The notes: generated by a model from the letters alone, not told the origin. 64,000 bases of DNA from Thiomicrorhabdus sp. ZW0627 (GCF_029767005.1 NZ_JARUQR010000003.1:62001-126000); one strand, 5' to 3'. Shown: positions 26,143-37,493, numbered from the stretch's first letter. Program-made: numbers and translations.

Positions 26143-26171
26143 AAAAAACCCGCATAAAGCGGGTTTTTTTT
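26143..26171. terminator. Bidirectional terminator between the DUF389 gene and phosphoribulokinase
   Basis: Perfect 11-bp stem AAAAAACCCGC (26143-26153) / GCGGGTTTTTT (26159-26169) with a 5-nt loop, serving two convergent genes. Confidence 0.92.
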
Positions 26172-26192
26172 AGGCTTAATGTAATTCAACGA

Positions 26193-27137
26193 TTAAGCTT
26201 GACCAAGCGCTGCCATAGCTGCACGCTTCTTGGCGATTAGGTTCTGAATGATCGGAGTCATCATTAGATCCATAGCCTGAACCATGTGAGAACCGTTACA
26301 GACCAAAGTGTCAGGTCTCTGTAGGAAAGCACCAGGAATCTGTTCTTTGACGGCTTCAAGATCAACATCTTGGTGACGTACGTGACAGATGATCAATGAA
26401 TCTTCCGGAGCTGGACCCATAGGTGCATCAGGCGACATGGTCGAGAACGGATCGGATGTATCGATCAAAGGTACACGGTGGAAGTTGATGTGTGTACGGT
26501 GGAACTGAGGAACGATGGTCTCGATGTAGTCTGGCATACGCTCAAGGATAACGTCGCGAACCTGCTGAACGGAATATGGACGCTCAGAAGTGTCACGGTA
26601 GATTTTCTGCATCCATTCGATGTTGATGGAAGGCGCAACACCGATACCCAAGTCCACATACTGAGCAACGTTGTGCATGCCTTCTTCAGGTCCGTGATCC
26701 ATACGCTTAACCATACCGTGAAGACCTTCGTAGAATAGTACGTCAGTTCCTTCAGGAATCGGTTCCCAAGGCGTGAATTCACCGGATGAGAAGTTGGTGC
26801 CTAGACGAGCGTTATGTTCTGCAGCTTCTTCGTCGCTGTGGATGTAGTAACGACGCTTACCTGTACCGTTTTCTTTATATTCTTTGAAAAGCGCTTCAAG
26901 TTCGCCAAATTCGTTTGCGTATTCTGAGAAGTGAGTCAGAACCGGACCGCCATTTGCTTTGGATTCGGCTACTTTCTCTTTCATTTCCGCACGGTTGTAC
27001 TTATGGTAGCTGTCACCTTCGATAATCGCGACGTTTAGCTTTTCACGATCGAAGATTTTTTCTACGGCACGTTTTACGAAAGACGTACCAGCACCGGATG
27101 AACCTGTAACGGTTACAATTGGATGTTCTACTGACAT
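26193..27137 (-). CDS. prkB: Phosphoribulokinase (class I, bacterial type)
   Basis: A 314-aa class I phosphoribulokinase that makes ribulose 1,5-bisphosphate for RuBisCO, the marker of Calvin-cycle autotrophy. The P-loop is VTGSSGAGTS (about residues 10-19), with a typical EGDSYHKYNR substrate loop, YYIHSDEEAAEHN, and FYEGLHGMV before the Walker B region. The length is as expected for the octameric proteobacterial class. No RuBisCO, CbbR or other cbb gene lies nearby, so the gene is detached from a cbb cluster. The upstream gap to gyrB (230 bp) is AT-rich and contains one hairpin. Confidence 0.96.
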   Translation of the reverse strand: MSVEHPIVTVTGSSGAGTSFVKRAVEKIFDREKLNVAIIEGDSYHKYNRAEMKEKVAESKANGGPVLTHFSEYANEFGELEALFKEYKENGTGKRRYYIHSDEEAAEHNARLGTNFSSGEFTPWEPIPEGTDVLFYEGLHGMVKRMDHGPEEGMHNVAQYVDLGIGVAPSINIEWMQKIYRDTSERPYSVQQVRDVILERMPDYIETIVPQFHRTHINFHRVPLIDTSDPFSTMSPDAPMGPAPEDSLIICHVRHQDVDLEAVKEQIPGAFLQRPDTLVCNGSHMVQAMDLMMTPIIQNLIAKKRAAMAALGQA

Positions 27138-27306
27138 AACACAGTCTCCTAATTTAACGAAAATGACCGGGCCTGGTCATTTAAAAGTATTAATATTTTT
27201 ATAGCTTTAGACTAATAGCAGGGTATTAGAAACTAAAAGCTGTTGTTTTTCAAAATTAAATTTTTGCTACGAAGTTATTTTTTTTAGCCGATAAGTCTCT
27301 CTTTTA

Positions 27307-27330
27307 ACCCGAAAACAGGTGTTTTCGGGT
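27307..27330 (-). terminator. Hairpin downstream of gyrB, possible terminator
   Basis: Perfect 10-bp stem ACCCGAAAAC (27307-27316) / GTTTTCGGGT (27321-27330) with a 4-nt loop, 38 bp past the gyrB stop. The tract following it on the minus strand (TTAAAAG) is a weak U run, so termination may be partial. Confidence 0.5.
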
Positions 27331-27367
27331 CAGGTAAAGACAGAGTTTTTGGGGTTGGTATCGGCGG

Positions 27368-29821
<2,454 letters not shown>

Positions 29822-29849
29822 TTATTTTAAATACAAAAATATCCGGGAA

Positions 29850-29858
29850 ATTATAGCA
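29850..29858 (-). promoter_or_regulatory. gyrB promoter, extended -10
   Basis: On the minus strand TGCTATAAT forms a TG-n-TATAAT extended -10 about 50 bp before the gyrB start. The -35 region 17 bp upstream (GTACTT) is weak, as is usual with extended -10 promoters. The remaining 365-bp gap up to hsp20 is AT-rich with a short GGTCT/AGACC hairpin (29999-30010); no heat-shock promoter match was convincing. Confidence 0.55.
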
Positions 29859-30165
29859 CAGATCGCGGGCAAAAGTACGACCTTAAAACCTTCATTATTT
29901 TCCTTTTAAATCAACTGGTTATGGGTATATAAAAACCGTTTATTGGTTTGGCTGTCGGTGGCATGAGACTAGGGTCTGTTTTGAGCGGTTCGAATGGGGG
30001 TCTAAAGACCGAGGTTTTTATAAGTTTAATCTATATAAATCATTAATTTATAAGTTGTTTCTATTTGATTTGGATTTTGTGGCGCGTTTGAATAACGGTT
30101 CTGGATACTTAGAAAGTATTTTGAGGATGTTCTTTACAATCATGCCTTAAATGGAGGGTGAAAGC

Positions 30166-30600
30166 ATGAGTATGTTATTAAGAAATTTGGATCCTTTTAA
30201 AGAATTTAGAGAGATGGAGCAGCGTTTTCAGAGCCTGTTTCCAAGTACCGAGAAAGCGCAAACCAACGTAGCCGGATTTTCTCCGTCGGTTAATACACGT
30301 GAAGGTGATTACGCCTATCACATAGAAGTTGATCTTCCTGGTGTGAAAAAAGAAGACATCAAGGTTGAAGTGAAAGACAATCGGGTAACGATCTCCGGCG
30401 AACGAAAGACCAAGGAAGAGGTCAAGGAAGAAGAGTATTACCGGGTGGAAAGCAGTTATGGCAAGTTTGAGCGCAGTTTTACCCTGCCGGAAAATGTGGA
30501 TTCGGAAAATGTGACGGCCTCTTCTAATGACGGTGTCTTGGAAGTGGTCTTGCCGAAGAAAGAGCGTAACGGTTCTGCCAAACAGGTGGAAGTTAAGTAA
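30166..30600 (+). CDS. Small heat-shock protein, Hsp20/alpha-crystallin family
   Basis: A 144-aa ATP-independent holdase chaperone. The alpha-crystallin domain spans about residues 38-135 (YHIEVDLPGVKKEDIKVEV ... VTISGERK ... ERSFTLPENVD ... NDGVLEVVLPKKE). The short C-terminal tail ends KQVEVK and lacks a clear IxI motif. The start at 30166 follows GGAGGGTGAAAGC; an ATG at 30151 overlaps that ribosome site. It sits between recF and gyrB on the opposite strand, so it interrupts the usual operon. Confidence 0.93.
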   Translation: MSMLLRNLDPFKEFREMEQRFQSLFPSTEKAQTNVAGFSPSVNTREGDYAYHIEVDLPGVKKEDIKVEVKDNRVTISGERKTKEEVKEEEYYRVESSYGKFERSFTLPENVDSENVTASSNDGVLEVVLPKKERNGSAKQVEVK

Positions 30601-30627
30601 CCGCCATTGCCGTTTTAAGGAAAATAG

Positions 30628-30652
30628 GGTCGAATTTTTCGACCTTTTTTTA
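30628..30652 (+). terminator. Intrinsic terminator after hsp20
   Basis: Stem GGTCGAA (30628-30634) / TTCGACC (30638-30644) with a 3-nt loop and a T7 tract. Confidence 0.85.
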
Positions 30653-30680
30653 TTTCTGGTCGTTGCTTCCGATTTTGCAA

Positions 30681-30700
30681 ACTGAACAGGCCTGTTCAGT
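30681..30700. repeat. ACAGGCCTGT dispersed palindrome, copy 7 (extended 20-bp form)
   Basis: Core at 30686-30695 inside a perfect 20-bp palindrome ACTGAACAGGCCTGTTCAGT followed by TTTTT. As RNA it would give an 8-bp stem with a GGCC loop and a U tract, so this copy is probably also a terminator. It lies 48 bp past the recF stop in the convergent hsp20-recF gap. Confidence 0.85.
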
Positions 30701-30747
30701 TTTTAAAAAGCCGGTTTTGGCCCAACCATTTTGTTTTAGTGGCTTAT

Positions 30748-31848
30748 TTAGCACTCTTTTGGGTAAAGCTGTCCCGATTTCAAATACCAGATCTTTGTGG
30801 TTTCGGGATTGAGCACCGGAATCAAGGATTCGGCCGTACTGGTTATGATGTGCTGGATATTGAGAATCTGTAGCAGTTCCAGTAGTTTGAGGCGGTGGGT
30901 CTCATCGAGTTCGGCGGGCAGGTCGTCGATCAACATGATTACCGGCTCATTGACCACCTTTTCGTGCAGGCTGGCCTGTGCCAGTAACAGGGCGCAAACA
31001 AACAGCTTTTGTTGTCCTCTGGAAAGCGTATTGATCGCTTCCAACGAACCGAATCGGAAACGGATATCGGCACGGTGCGCACCGTACTGGGTGTGACCTT
31101 GTTGCAAATCCTTGTCAAAATTCTGTTCAAGCAGTTCGAACAGATCCGGTGTATTTTTCGGCCATCCGGCACGGTATTGGCACACAACTTCCTGTTGCAC
31201 TTCGGGCATCAAAGCCTCGCAGAAGGTCGTCAGGTAAGGGGTGAGCGCTTCCAGATAATCTTGTCGAATTGCATCAATTTTGAGAGCGGTATCCACCAGT
31301 TGATAATCCCACAATTGAACCTGAGCTTTAGGCAAACGCTTTTTAAGGGCGTGGTTGCGCTGTTTGAGGATTCTCTGATGGTGTCTCCAAAGCTGGATGA
31401 ATTCCTGGCTTTGGTGGAAGCAGCCCCAATCCATGAATTGACGGCGGGCTTTAGGGCCTTCTTCCAACAAACGGTGGCTTTCCGGTGTGAGCAGCTGTAC
31501 CGGCAATAAGCTGGCAACTTGAATTTGTCCTTTTACGTTTTCTCCGTCAATGCGCAGAAGTGTGTTGGTCGCACTTTTCTGGACGCCGAGCCGGTGGGTT
31601 TTGTGGGCATCATGACTGGACGCCACTTCGGTGAACAGAGTACTGGATTCATGGCCGTGTTCGATCAAGTGTTGAGTTTTGCTGGTTCGAAACGAGCGTC
31701 CCGTCGCCAATAGCCAGATGGCTTCGATTAAAGAAGTTTTACCTGCCGCATTATCACCGACGAACAGGTTTAACCCGGTGCTTAACCGGCACTGGGCGTC
31801 TTGGCAGTTGCGGAAATGCTGGATGTGCAGCTGATTGATTTGAGTCAT
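30748..31848 (-). CDS. recF: DNA replication and repair protein RecF
   Basis: A 366-aa SMC-like ATPase that loads RecA at gaps with RecO and RecR. Walker A is VGDNAAGKTSLIEAIWLLATGR, split as residues about 30-50; the signature motif is NTLSRGQQKLFVCALLLAQ and Walker B is VIMLIDDLPAELDE. It opens with LHIQHFRNCQDA, typical of RecF. It follows a CDF transporter gene by 10 bp, instead of dnaN directly. Confidence 0.95.
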   Translation of the reverse strand: MTQINQLHIQHFRNCQDAQCRLSTGLNLFVGDNAAGKTSLIEAIWLLATGRSFRTSKTQHLIEHGHESSTLFTEVASSHDAHKTHRLGVQKSATNTLLRIDGENVKGQIQVASLLPVQLLTPESHRLLEEGPKARRQFMDWGCFHQSQEFIQLWRHHQRILKQRNHALKKRLPKAQVQLWDYQLVDTALKIDAIRQDYLEALTPYLTTFCEALMPEVQQEVVCQYRAGWPKNTPDLFELLEQNFDKDLQQGHTQYGAHRADIRFRFGSLEAINTLSRGQQKLFVCALLLAQASLHEKVVNEPVIMLIDDLPAELDETHRLKLLELLQILNIQHIITSTAESLIPVLNPETTKIWYLKSGQLYPKEC

Positions 31849-31858
31849 GCAGAAACGT

Positions 31859-32752
31859 TTACTCTTCGCCCCAGGTGTGGTGCTGGGGATCGTTTTTTAA
31901 ACTCACCGGTTCCTGATGAATGATCACGTCAAGATTTTCGAATTCGTCTGTTAGCGCTTTGGTCACCTGCTCGGCAATCCGGTGGCTCTCTCTAAGGGTA
32001 AGTTCGTCATCCAACTCCAAGTCCAACTGTACGAAAAAGTTGGGTCCGGACTGGTAGGTACGAAGGTCGTTGAATCCTCTGACCTTCGGAATGCCAAGAA
32101 TGATCTGTTGGATTTGCTGACGCATCTCTTCCGGTAGTTCACGGTCAAGCAACTGGTTGCCGGCGTCTTTAGCGATGGCGATTGCACTTCGCAGAATCCA
32201 GACGGCGATACCAAGGGCCAAAAGTGGGTCAAGCCATTGGATGTGACTGAGCCACAAGCTGACAATGACCAGGATATTCGCCAACACATCGGTCATATAG
32301 TGGAGTGAATCCGCCTTGATGGCCGTGGAATGGGTTTTGTGTATGACGTAACGTTGAAAAGCGATTAACCCTAACGTCATGATCAGGGAGATTAGCATGA
32401 TAACCAGACCGGTCTCGGACGCTTTCAGGGCCGATCCGCCAAAGAGACGATCAAGAGAGTAGAGAATCAGGTAACCTGCCGATCCGGCGATAAAAACGCT
32501 TTGCGCAAGTGATGCGAGGGGTTCCGCTTTGCCGTGGCCGAAACGGTGCTCTTTATCGGGCGGGGTTTGCGCGATATGGACGGCAACGGCAATCATGACG
32601 GATGCTGCGATGTCCAATGCTGAGTCCAGCAGTGAGGCTAGAATACTGACCGAACCGGTTTGCCACCAGGCGTAAATTTTAAGCATAACCAGGCTGACGG
32701 CGACGGCGACCGAGACGTAGGTGGCAATGCGGACAAGTCTGGATTTAATCAT
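31859..32752 (-). CDS. Cation diffusion facilitator (FieF-like metal efflux transporter)
   Basis: A 297-aa CDF transporter exporting divalent metals (Zn2+, Fe2+ or similar) in exchange for protons. About six transmembrane helices occupy residues 1-210. Metal-site motifs are visible as ASLLDSALDIAASV in TM2 and HRFGHGKAEPLASLAQS, then HYMTDVLANILVIVS in TM5. A cytoplasmic domain of about 85 residues follows. The gene is inserted between dnaN and recF, 10 bp from recF, and is probably cotranscribed with it. The metal cannot be assigned. Confidence 0.92.
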   Translation of the reverse strand: MIKSRLVRIATYVSVAVAVSLVMLKIYAWWQTGSVSILASLLDSALDIAASVMIAVAVHIAQTPPDKEHRFGHGKAEPLASLAQSVFIAGSAGYLILYSLDRLFGGSALKASETGLVIMLISLIMTLGLIAFQRYVIHKTHSTAIKADSLHYMTDVLANILVIVSLWLSHIQWLDPLLALGIAVWILRSAIAIAKDAGNQLLDRELPEEMRQQIQQIILGIPKVRGFNDLRTYQSGPNFFVQLDLELDDELTLRESHRIAEQVTKALTDEFENLDVIIHQEPVSLKNDPQHHTWGEE

Positions 32753-32889
32753 AAGCGCTTAGTTTGATGGCCGATCAATCGAGTTTCAATCTATTCTAAG
32801 CCAAAACGGCTGAGTAGGTAAGGATCGAGAGATTGTCTTTTTCGGTACGGTAATGAACCGGGCTGGTGTGAAAGGTGATGAATATCGCA

Positions 32890-32922
32890 CCTTCGGCTCG
32901 CATTTATGCAGCGAACCGAAGG
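32890..32922 (-). terminator. Hairpin just downstream of dnaN
   Basis: 12-bp arms CCTTCGGCTCGC (32890-32901) / GCGAACCGAAGG (32911-32922) with one mismatch and a 9-nt loop. A smaller GATAC/GTATC stem (32926-32940) touches the dnaN stop. There is no U tract, so this could be an mRNA-protecting or attenuating structure rather than a full terminator. Confidence 0.45.
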
Positions 32923-32942
32923 CTTGATACAGAAAGTATCGA

Positions 32943-34052
32943 CTACAGACGCATCGGCATGATGACATGCTGACAGTGGCAGACATCCGAAGTCGATTCG
33001 ACCAGACAACTGCTGTTTGAGTCCTTAAGCTGGATGGTCACGCAGTCTTCCTGCATGGAGTTCAGGACATCCAGAATGTAGCTGACGTTGAAACCGATTT
33101 CCATATCCGGACCGGTGTAATCGATCGCCATATCTTCGTGTGATTCGTCCTGTTCGCTGTTTGATGCGTTGACCGCCAGCAGGTTGTTGTTCAGAATGAA
33201 ACGGATTCCTTTGAACTTGTCGTTCGAAAGAATCGAAGCACGTTGTAACAGGCTACGCAGCAGTTCTCGGTCCGTCTGTACAACCTGGTCGTTATGCTGC
33301 GGAATGACGCGGCGGTAATCCGGGAAACGGCCGTCGACCAATTTACAGGTGAAAACGGTTTCTTCAAATTGAACGGTCAAATAGTTCTTTGCCAGAGAGA
33401 ACTGGATTAATGAGTCGTCGTCGCCGATCAGTTTCGACAGTTCCATCACGCCTTTACGCGGCAGGATCGCCTGGGTCGGGGTCAAGCCGTCGATCGCCAA
33501 TTCGGTCGAACAGGTGGATAGACGGTGTCCGTCGGTCGCGACCACACGCAACGACTGGTTGTTGATGTCGAAAAGCATGCCGTTCAGGTAAAAACGCACG
33601 TCCTGGCTGGCCATGGCAAAGCTCGAGTGCTGGATAAGCTGTTTCAACTGGTGCTGGGACATCGCAAACGACATTTCCGCCTGAGTCAGGTCAATGGTTG
33701 GGAAGTCATCTGAAGGCAAAGTCGAAAGCTTGAAACGGGAACGTCCCGCCGAAAGTGTGCAGCGTGACTCTTCGAAATCTAAAATGATGGTCAGGCCGTC
33801 CGGTAACGAGCGTACGATGTTAATCAGCTTGATCGCCGGAAGCGTGATGGAGAACTGTTCGACTTCACAACTTTCTAATTCAGTCTGAGCTCGTGTCTCG
33901 ATTTCCAAGTCGGAAGCCGTGACCGTCAGGGTGTTTTGGTAGATATCAAATAACACATTGCCAAGAATCGGCATGGTTTGGCGCTTTTCGACCACACCGC
34001 CAACAGTTTGTAATACTTTCAGAAGGTTTTCACGAGAAAGACTGATTTTCAT
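32943..34052 (-). CDS. dnaN: DNA polymerase III sliding clamp (beta subunit)
   Basis: A 369-aa beta clamp that tethers DNA polymerase to DNA. The N-terminus MKISLSRENLLKVLQTVGGVVEKRQTMPIL is characteristic (given here only as the first residues MKISLSRENLLKVLQ), with internal SFAMASQDVRFYLNGMLFD and a C-terminus ending HVIMPMRL. The ATG at 34052 follows AAAGAG; a GTG nine bases upstream lacks proper spacing. It starts 28 bp after dnaA and is probably cotranscribed with it. Confidence 0.97.
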   Translation of the reverse strand: MKISLSRENLLKVLQTVGGVVEKRQTMPILGNVLFDIYQNTLTVTASDLEIETRAQTELESCEVEQFSITLPAIKLINIVRSLPDGLTIILDFEESRCTLSAGRSRFKLSTLPSDDFPTIDLTQAEMSFAMSQHQLKQLIQHSSFAMASQDVRFYLNGMLFDINNQSLRVVATDGHRLSTCSTELAIDGLTPTQAILPRKGVMELSKLIGDDDSLIQFSLAKNYLTVQFEETVFTCKLVDGRFPDYRRVIPQHNDQVVQTDRELLRSLLQRASILSNDKFKGIRFILNNNLLAVNASNSEQDESHEDMAIDYTGPDMEIGFNVSYILDVLNSMQEDCVTIQLKDSNSSCLVESTSDVCHCQHVIMPMRL

Positions 34053-34080
34053 CTTAAGCACTCTTTACGTTAATTTTAAA

Positions 34081-35478
34081 TTAGTTTGTGATGATTCGAA
34101 TTAAGCTGTTGAAATCTTCATCCATGCGATGATCGGTTTCACGTAGTTCCTTGATCTTGCGAACGGCATGTAAAACCGTCGTGTGGTCACGGCCGCCAAA
34201 AGCGTCGCCGATCTCAGGCAAGCTGTGATTGGTCAACTCTTTTGCGATCGCCATCGACATCTGTCGAGGACGGGCGATGTTTCGCGAACGTCGCTTTGAC
34301 AGAATATCCGCTACACGGATTTTATAATAGTCCGCAACGGTCTTTTGGATATTTTCCAGAGTGACCATTTTCTGTTGCAGAGCCAATAAATCTTTTAGGG
34401 CTTCCTTGACCAGATCGACGGTTAGCGTCTGTTGCGTGAACTGTGCAAACGCGCCCACACGTTTCAAGGCTCCCTCCAAGTCTCGTACGTTACCACGTAG
34501 ACGTTTGGCAATAAAAAACGCCACTTCATCCGGCAAAATAAAACCGAATTCGGAAGCTTTCTTTAGAAGGATTGCAACGCGCATTTCGAATTCAGGCGGC
34601 TCGACGGCAATGGTCAAGCCCCAGCCGAAACGGGATTTTAAGCGGTCTTCAAGTCCATCTACTTCTTTCGGGAAGCGGTCACTAGTAAGAATGACCTGTT
34701 TGTTGCCTTCCAACAACGTATTGAAGGTGTGGAAGAACTCTTCCTGAGACTGTTCTTTGTTGGCGAAGAACTGGATGTCATCGATCAGCAGTGCGTCGAG
34801 TGAACGGTAGAAGCGTTTGAATTCGTCGATTTTATTGTGGCGGAGGGCGTTAACCATATCGGCAACGAATCGTTCCGAGTGTAGGTAGACAACACGTGCT
34901 TTGGGGTTGTCTTTGATCATTTGGTTACCGATGGCGTGCATCAAGTGGGTTTTACCGAGGCCGACGCCGCCGTAGATGAAAAACGGGTTATAAGCGCCAC
35001 CCGGATTTTCAGAAACCTGACGGGCCGCTGCCGCTGCAAGCTGGTTCGCCTTACCTTCAACAAACGTATCGAAGGTGAAATTTGAGTTCAAACCGTGTTT
35101 GATGGTACTTTTGCCGCTTGCCGGACTAGAGGCGGCGCTGGATTCGGCTTTGCTCTTAGCTGTTTTCTTAGGCGTTTCTTCTTTAGTCTGTAAGGGTTGC
35201 GGTACGGTCTGTTCCGGCGATTCGATGGTTTCAATCGCATAATCACCGATTTCGAGTTTGACTTCCGGCGTATTGACGGGCGCGGCGATGGCAACGGCTT
35301 GGCGAATATTGTCCATCAGCTTTTTGTTTACCCAATCAAGGATAAACGATGAGGGTGCCAACAAACGGATTACCGAGTCTTCTTCAATTGCTTGAAGGGG
35401 ACGAATCCAAGTATGGAACTGCTGATCGTTCAAATCGTTTTCTAAGTGCTTAAGACTTTGAGCCCACAGTGATGCCAA
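34081..35478 (-). CDS. dnaA: Chromosomal replication initiator DnaA
   Basis: A 465-aa (or 477-aa) initiator that binds DnaA boxes and opens oriC. Domain I is residues about 1-80 ([21 protein letters not shown]), then a variable linker rich in Lys, Ser and Ala. The AAA+ domain has [16 protein letters not shown] and [12 protein letters not shown]. Domain IV has [17 protein letters not shown] and the box-recognition motif [15 protein letters not shown] at 35478 is preferred because AAGGA lies 8 bp upstream and the protein then begins ASLWAQ like relatives; the in-frame ATG at 35514 has its ribosome site directly abutting it. Confidence 0.96.
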   Translation of the reverse strand: MASLWAQSLKHLENDLNDQQFHTWIRPLQAIEEDSVIRLLAPSSFILDWVNKKLMDNIRQAVAIAAPVNTPEVKLEIGDYAIETIESPEQTVPQPLQTKEETPKKTAKSKAESSAASSPASGKSTIKHGLNSNFTFDTFVEGKANQLAAAAARQVSENPGGAYNPFFIYGGVGLGKTHLMHAIGNQMIKDNPKARVVYLHSERFVADMVNALRHNKIDEFKRFYRSLDALLIDDIQFFANKEQSQEEFFHTFNTLLEGNKQVILTSDRFPKEVDGLEDRLKSRFGWGLTIAVEPPEFEMRVAILLKKASEFGFILPDEVAFFIAKRLRGNVRDLEGALKRVGAFAQFTQQTLTVDLVKEALKDLLALQQKMVTLENIQKTVADYYKIRVADILSKRRSRNIARPRQMSMAIAKELTNHSLPEIGDAFGGRDHTTVLHAVRKIKELRETDHRMDEDFNSLIRIITN

Positions 35479-35520
35479 GAGAGTATCCTTTATTATATTT
35501 TTCGCACAAAACATCCCCTC

Positions 35521-35735
35521 ACAAACATTGTGCTAAGCCGTTTTTGGAGAGGGGGGAATTTTGTTTTTTAAACCGTTTTGGTGTGGTCTAAAAATGTAAG
35601 CACAAGTATAACTGTGAATAACTTTAATTCATAGTCTATTTTTGTGGATAACTTTGTGGACGACCTGGGTGGATAACTCTGTGTTTTTGTATATAACTAG
35701 TTGGTTTTATTGGTTTTTTTACAGTTATTCAAAAA
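35521..35735. other. oriC: Probable chromosomal replication origin (oriC)
   Basis: AT-rich gap upstream of dnaA. DnaA boxes: 35613-35621 (TGTGAATAA, matching TTATNCACA in reverse), 35643-35651 (TGTGGATAA, perfect), 35668-35676 (GGTGGATAA, one mismatch), with weaker TGTATATAA at 35688-35696 and TTATTCAAA at 35725-35733. Four share one orientation with 15-25 bp spacing. A/T-rich stretches flank both sides. Genes switch from mainly leftward to mainly rightward here. A TATACT on the minus strand (35610-35605) could serve dnaA, overlapping the box region and consistent with autoregulation. Confidence 0.72.
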
Positions 35736-36539
35736 TTATGAAAAAAACAGCATTTTGGCTGCAAGTAGTAGCAGGAAGACGCCAAAACCTCTTTTCAGAA
35801 GATTAACCGGAAGTTTGTGTGCCAGCTTGGCTCCGAGTGGCGCGGTGAACACACTTGCCAGAACAATACCAATGAATGCAGGCCAATAAATATAGCCAGT
35901 GGCATAGGGAGGCAGGTCTTGTGCATTCAGTCCGCCAAGCAGATAACCAAAGGTTCCGGCAAAGGCGACTGGTAAACTCACCGCTGCCGAAGTGGCAATA
36001 GCCTGATGCATTGTAATGTTATTCCAGACCAAATAAGGTGTGGTCAGAGTTCCGCCACCGATACCGACCAGTGAAGAGAGTCCGCCAATCCCGATGCCCG
36101 CTACGGTATTACCGGCAAATCCCGGTATTTCACGGTGAGCGCTTGGCTTCATCGCCAATAGCATGTTCAAGGCGATTAGAACCTCCATGGTTGCGAAGAT
36201 GTATCCGAGAATATTTGAGGCGACGAATTGAGAACTCCAGCCACCCACAAAAGCGCCGACGAGAACGCCTAAAACCAGCTGTTTGGCCAGATCCCAGCGC
36301 ACGGCTTCATGGCCGTGGTGCGCTTTGACCGAAGACAGTGATGTGATCAATATGGTTGCCAGAGAGGTTCCGATGGCCAGGTGGATGATCTGTTCCGTGT
36401 TCAGGAAATAGGCAAACACGCTGGTCAATACCGGAACGATGATCAGGCCGCCGCCGATTCCGAGCAGGCCTGCTGCAAAACCGACAAAGGCGCCGGTGAT
36501 CATATAGATGCTGAATTCAAGAAAGAAAGTTTCTGGCAT
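35736..36539 (-). CDS. TSUP-family (TauE/SafE) membrane permease
   Basis: A 267-aa inner-membrane protein with about eight helices in two homologous halves, each opening with the glycine-rich signature of the family: GLLGIGGGLIIVPVLTSVF (about residues 23-41) and SLVGIGGGTLTTPYLVW (about 154-170). TSUP members export sulfite, sulfoacetate or related organosulfur anions. In a sulfur oxidiser, sulfite or thiosulfate is plausible but not shown. It lies between oriC and rpmH, an unusual place for a transporter. Confidence 0.88.
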   Translation of the reverse strand: MPETFFLEFSIYMITGAFVGFAAGLLGIGGGLIIVPVLTSVFAYFLNTEQIIHLAIGTSLATILITSLSSVKAHHGHEAVRWDLAKQLVLGVLVGAFVGGWSSQFVASNILGYIFATMEVLIALNMLLAMKPSAHREIPGFAGNTVAGIGIGGLSSLVGIGGGTLTTPYLVWNNITMHQAIATSAAVSLPVAFAGTFGYLLGGLNAQDLPPYATGYIYWPAFIGIVLASVFTAPLGAKLAHKLPVNLLKRGFGVFLLLLAAKMLFFS

Positions 36540-36793
36540 AAGCGGAATTATCTGGTTTTGGCTTGATAAAAGGGGTGTGGCTTTTCTATGGGTTTTTATT
36601 ATATTGGCACAGATTATACCGAGTCTGAATATATAATTAAGACTTCTTGATTGCGGTTGTTTTGCCCTAAAAAATCATTTTTGAAGAAAATCGTCCGATG
36701 GCGCATAATTAAATGTTCTTATCTTAAGAGTAAGCACTTCATTTTGTTAAAGGATTTATCCTGAAATGAATTTGCCGATTTTGCTAAAAATAT

Positions 36794-36822
36794 TTGTTTT
36801 CTTATTGATAACTCTATATAAT
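36794..36822 (+). promoter_or_regulatory. Sigma-70 promoter of the rpmH-rnpA operon
   Basis: TTGTTT (36794-36799), a 17-bp spacer and a perfect TATAAT (36817-36822), about 47 bp before the rpmH start. This is the only clear signal in the 329-bp TSUP-rpmH gap (36540-36868), which is otherwise AT-rich. Confidence 0.75.
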
Positions 36823-36868
36823 TCCCGTTTTTTCCGCTTTGGGAATTAGAAATTTAAGGACAACTGAC

Positions 36869-37003
36869 ATGAAACGTACATTCCAACCTAGCGTTATCAA
36901 GCGTGCGCGTACTCACGGTTTCCGTGCTCGTATGGCGACTAAAAACGGTCGTAAAGTTATTGCAGCTCGTCGTGCAAAAGGACGTAAGCGCTTAACTGTG
37001 TAA
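36869..37003 (+). CDS. rpmH: Ribosomal protein bL34
   Basis: A 44-aa highly basic protein of the large ribosomal subunit, opening [19 protein letters not shown] and ending GRKRLTV, essentially the family consensus. AAGGA lies 9 bp before the ATG. It is the first gene of the conserved rpmH-rnpA-yidC cluster and is driven by a strong promoter. Confidence 0.98.
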   Translation: MKRTFQPSVIKRARTHGFRARMATKNGRKVIAARRAKGRKRLTV

Positions 37004-37019
37004 TCCTGGGTGTGCTGCG

Positions 37020-37493
37020 ATGGTACACACAGAAGCAAAGTCTGGTGGGTTTATGAATTCGAATAATGAGTTTGAAACTCACCGGGACTTACCTCCTCTC
37101 TCCAAAGAACCGAAATTCGGTTTTTCCAAATCTTCAAGATTACTCTCCCCTAAAGATTTTCAGCATGTTTTCAGCAATGCCGAAAAGTTCGCGAATCGTC
37201 ACTGGACTTTGATTGTTCGTCCAAATCAAAAAAGCTATCCGAGACTGGGTTTGGCGATCAGTAAAAAGCAATTACAACGCGCGGTTTGGCGTAATCGAAT
37301 AAAAAGAATGGCAAGAGAGGCATTTAGGTTACATAAGCAGGACCTAAATGGGTATGATATTGTGGTTTTGGGTCGCAAGGGGACTCAGGATATCGATAAT
37401 AAGACCCTGCATAACAGCTTCTTGCATTTGGTACGTAAAATTCGTAAAAGTGACTTAAAAGACCGAATTAAAGAAGTAAAAGAGAAGAATTAA
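37020..37493 (+). CDS. rnpA: Ribonuclease P protein component
   Basis: A 157-aa basic protein that binds the RNase P RNA and aids tRNA 5' maturation. The RNR signature is visible as VWRNRIKRMAREAFR, preceded by LGLAISKKQLQRA. It has an N-terminal extension of about 35 residues before FSKSSRLLSPKDFQ, longer than E. coli RnpA (119 aa). ATG 37053 is an alternative start after GGTGGG. Only 11 bp separate it from yidC, so the yidD gene often found between them is absent here. Confidence 0.95.
   Translation: MVHTEAKSGGFMNSNNEFETHRDLPPLSKEPKFGFSKSSRLLSPKDFQHVFSNAEKFANRHWTLIVRPNQKSYPRLGLAISKKQLQRAVWRNRIKRMAREAFRLHKQDLNGYDIVVLGRKGTQDIDNKTLHNSFLHLVRKIRKSDLKDRIKEVKEKN

Noticed and set aside
34135-34150. 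Possible third parS site in dnaA (GGTTTCACGTAGTTCC)
   Set aside because: Only the left half matches; about 10 of 16 bases agree and the palindrome is lost.
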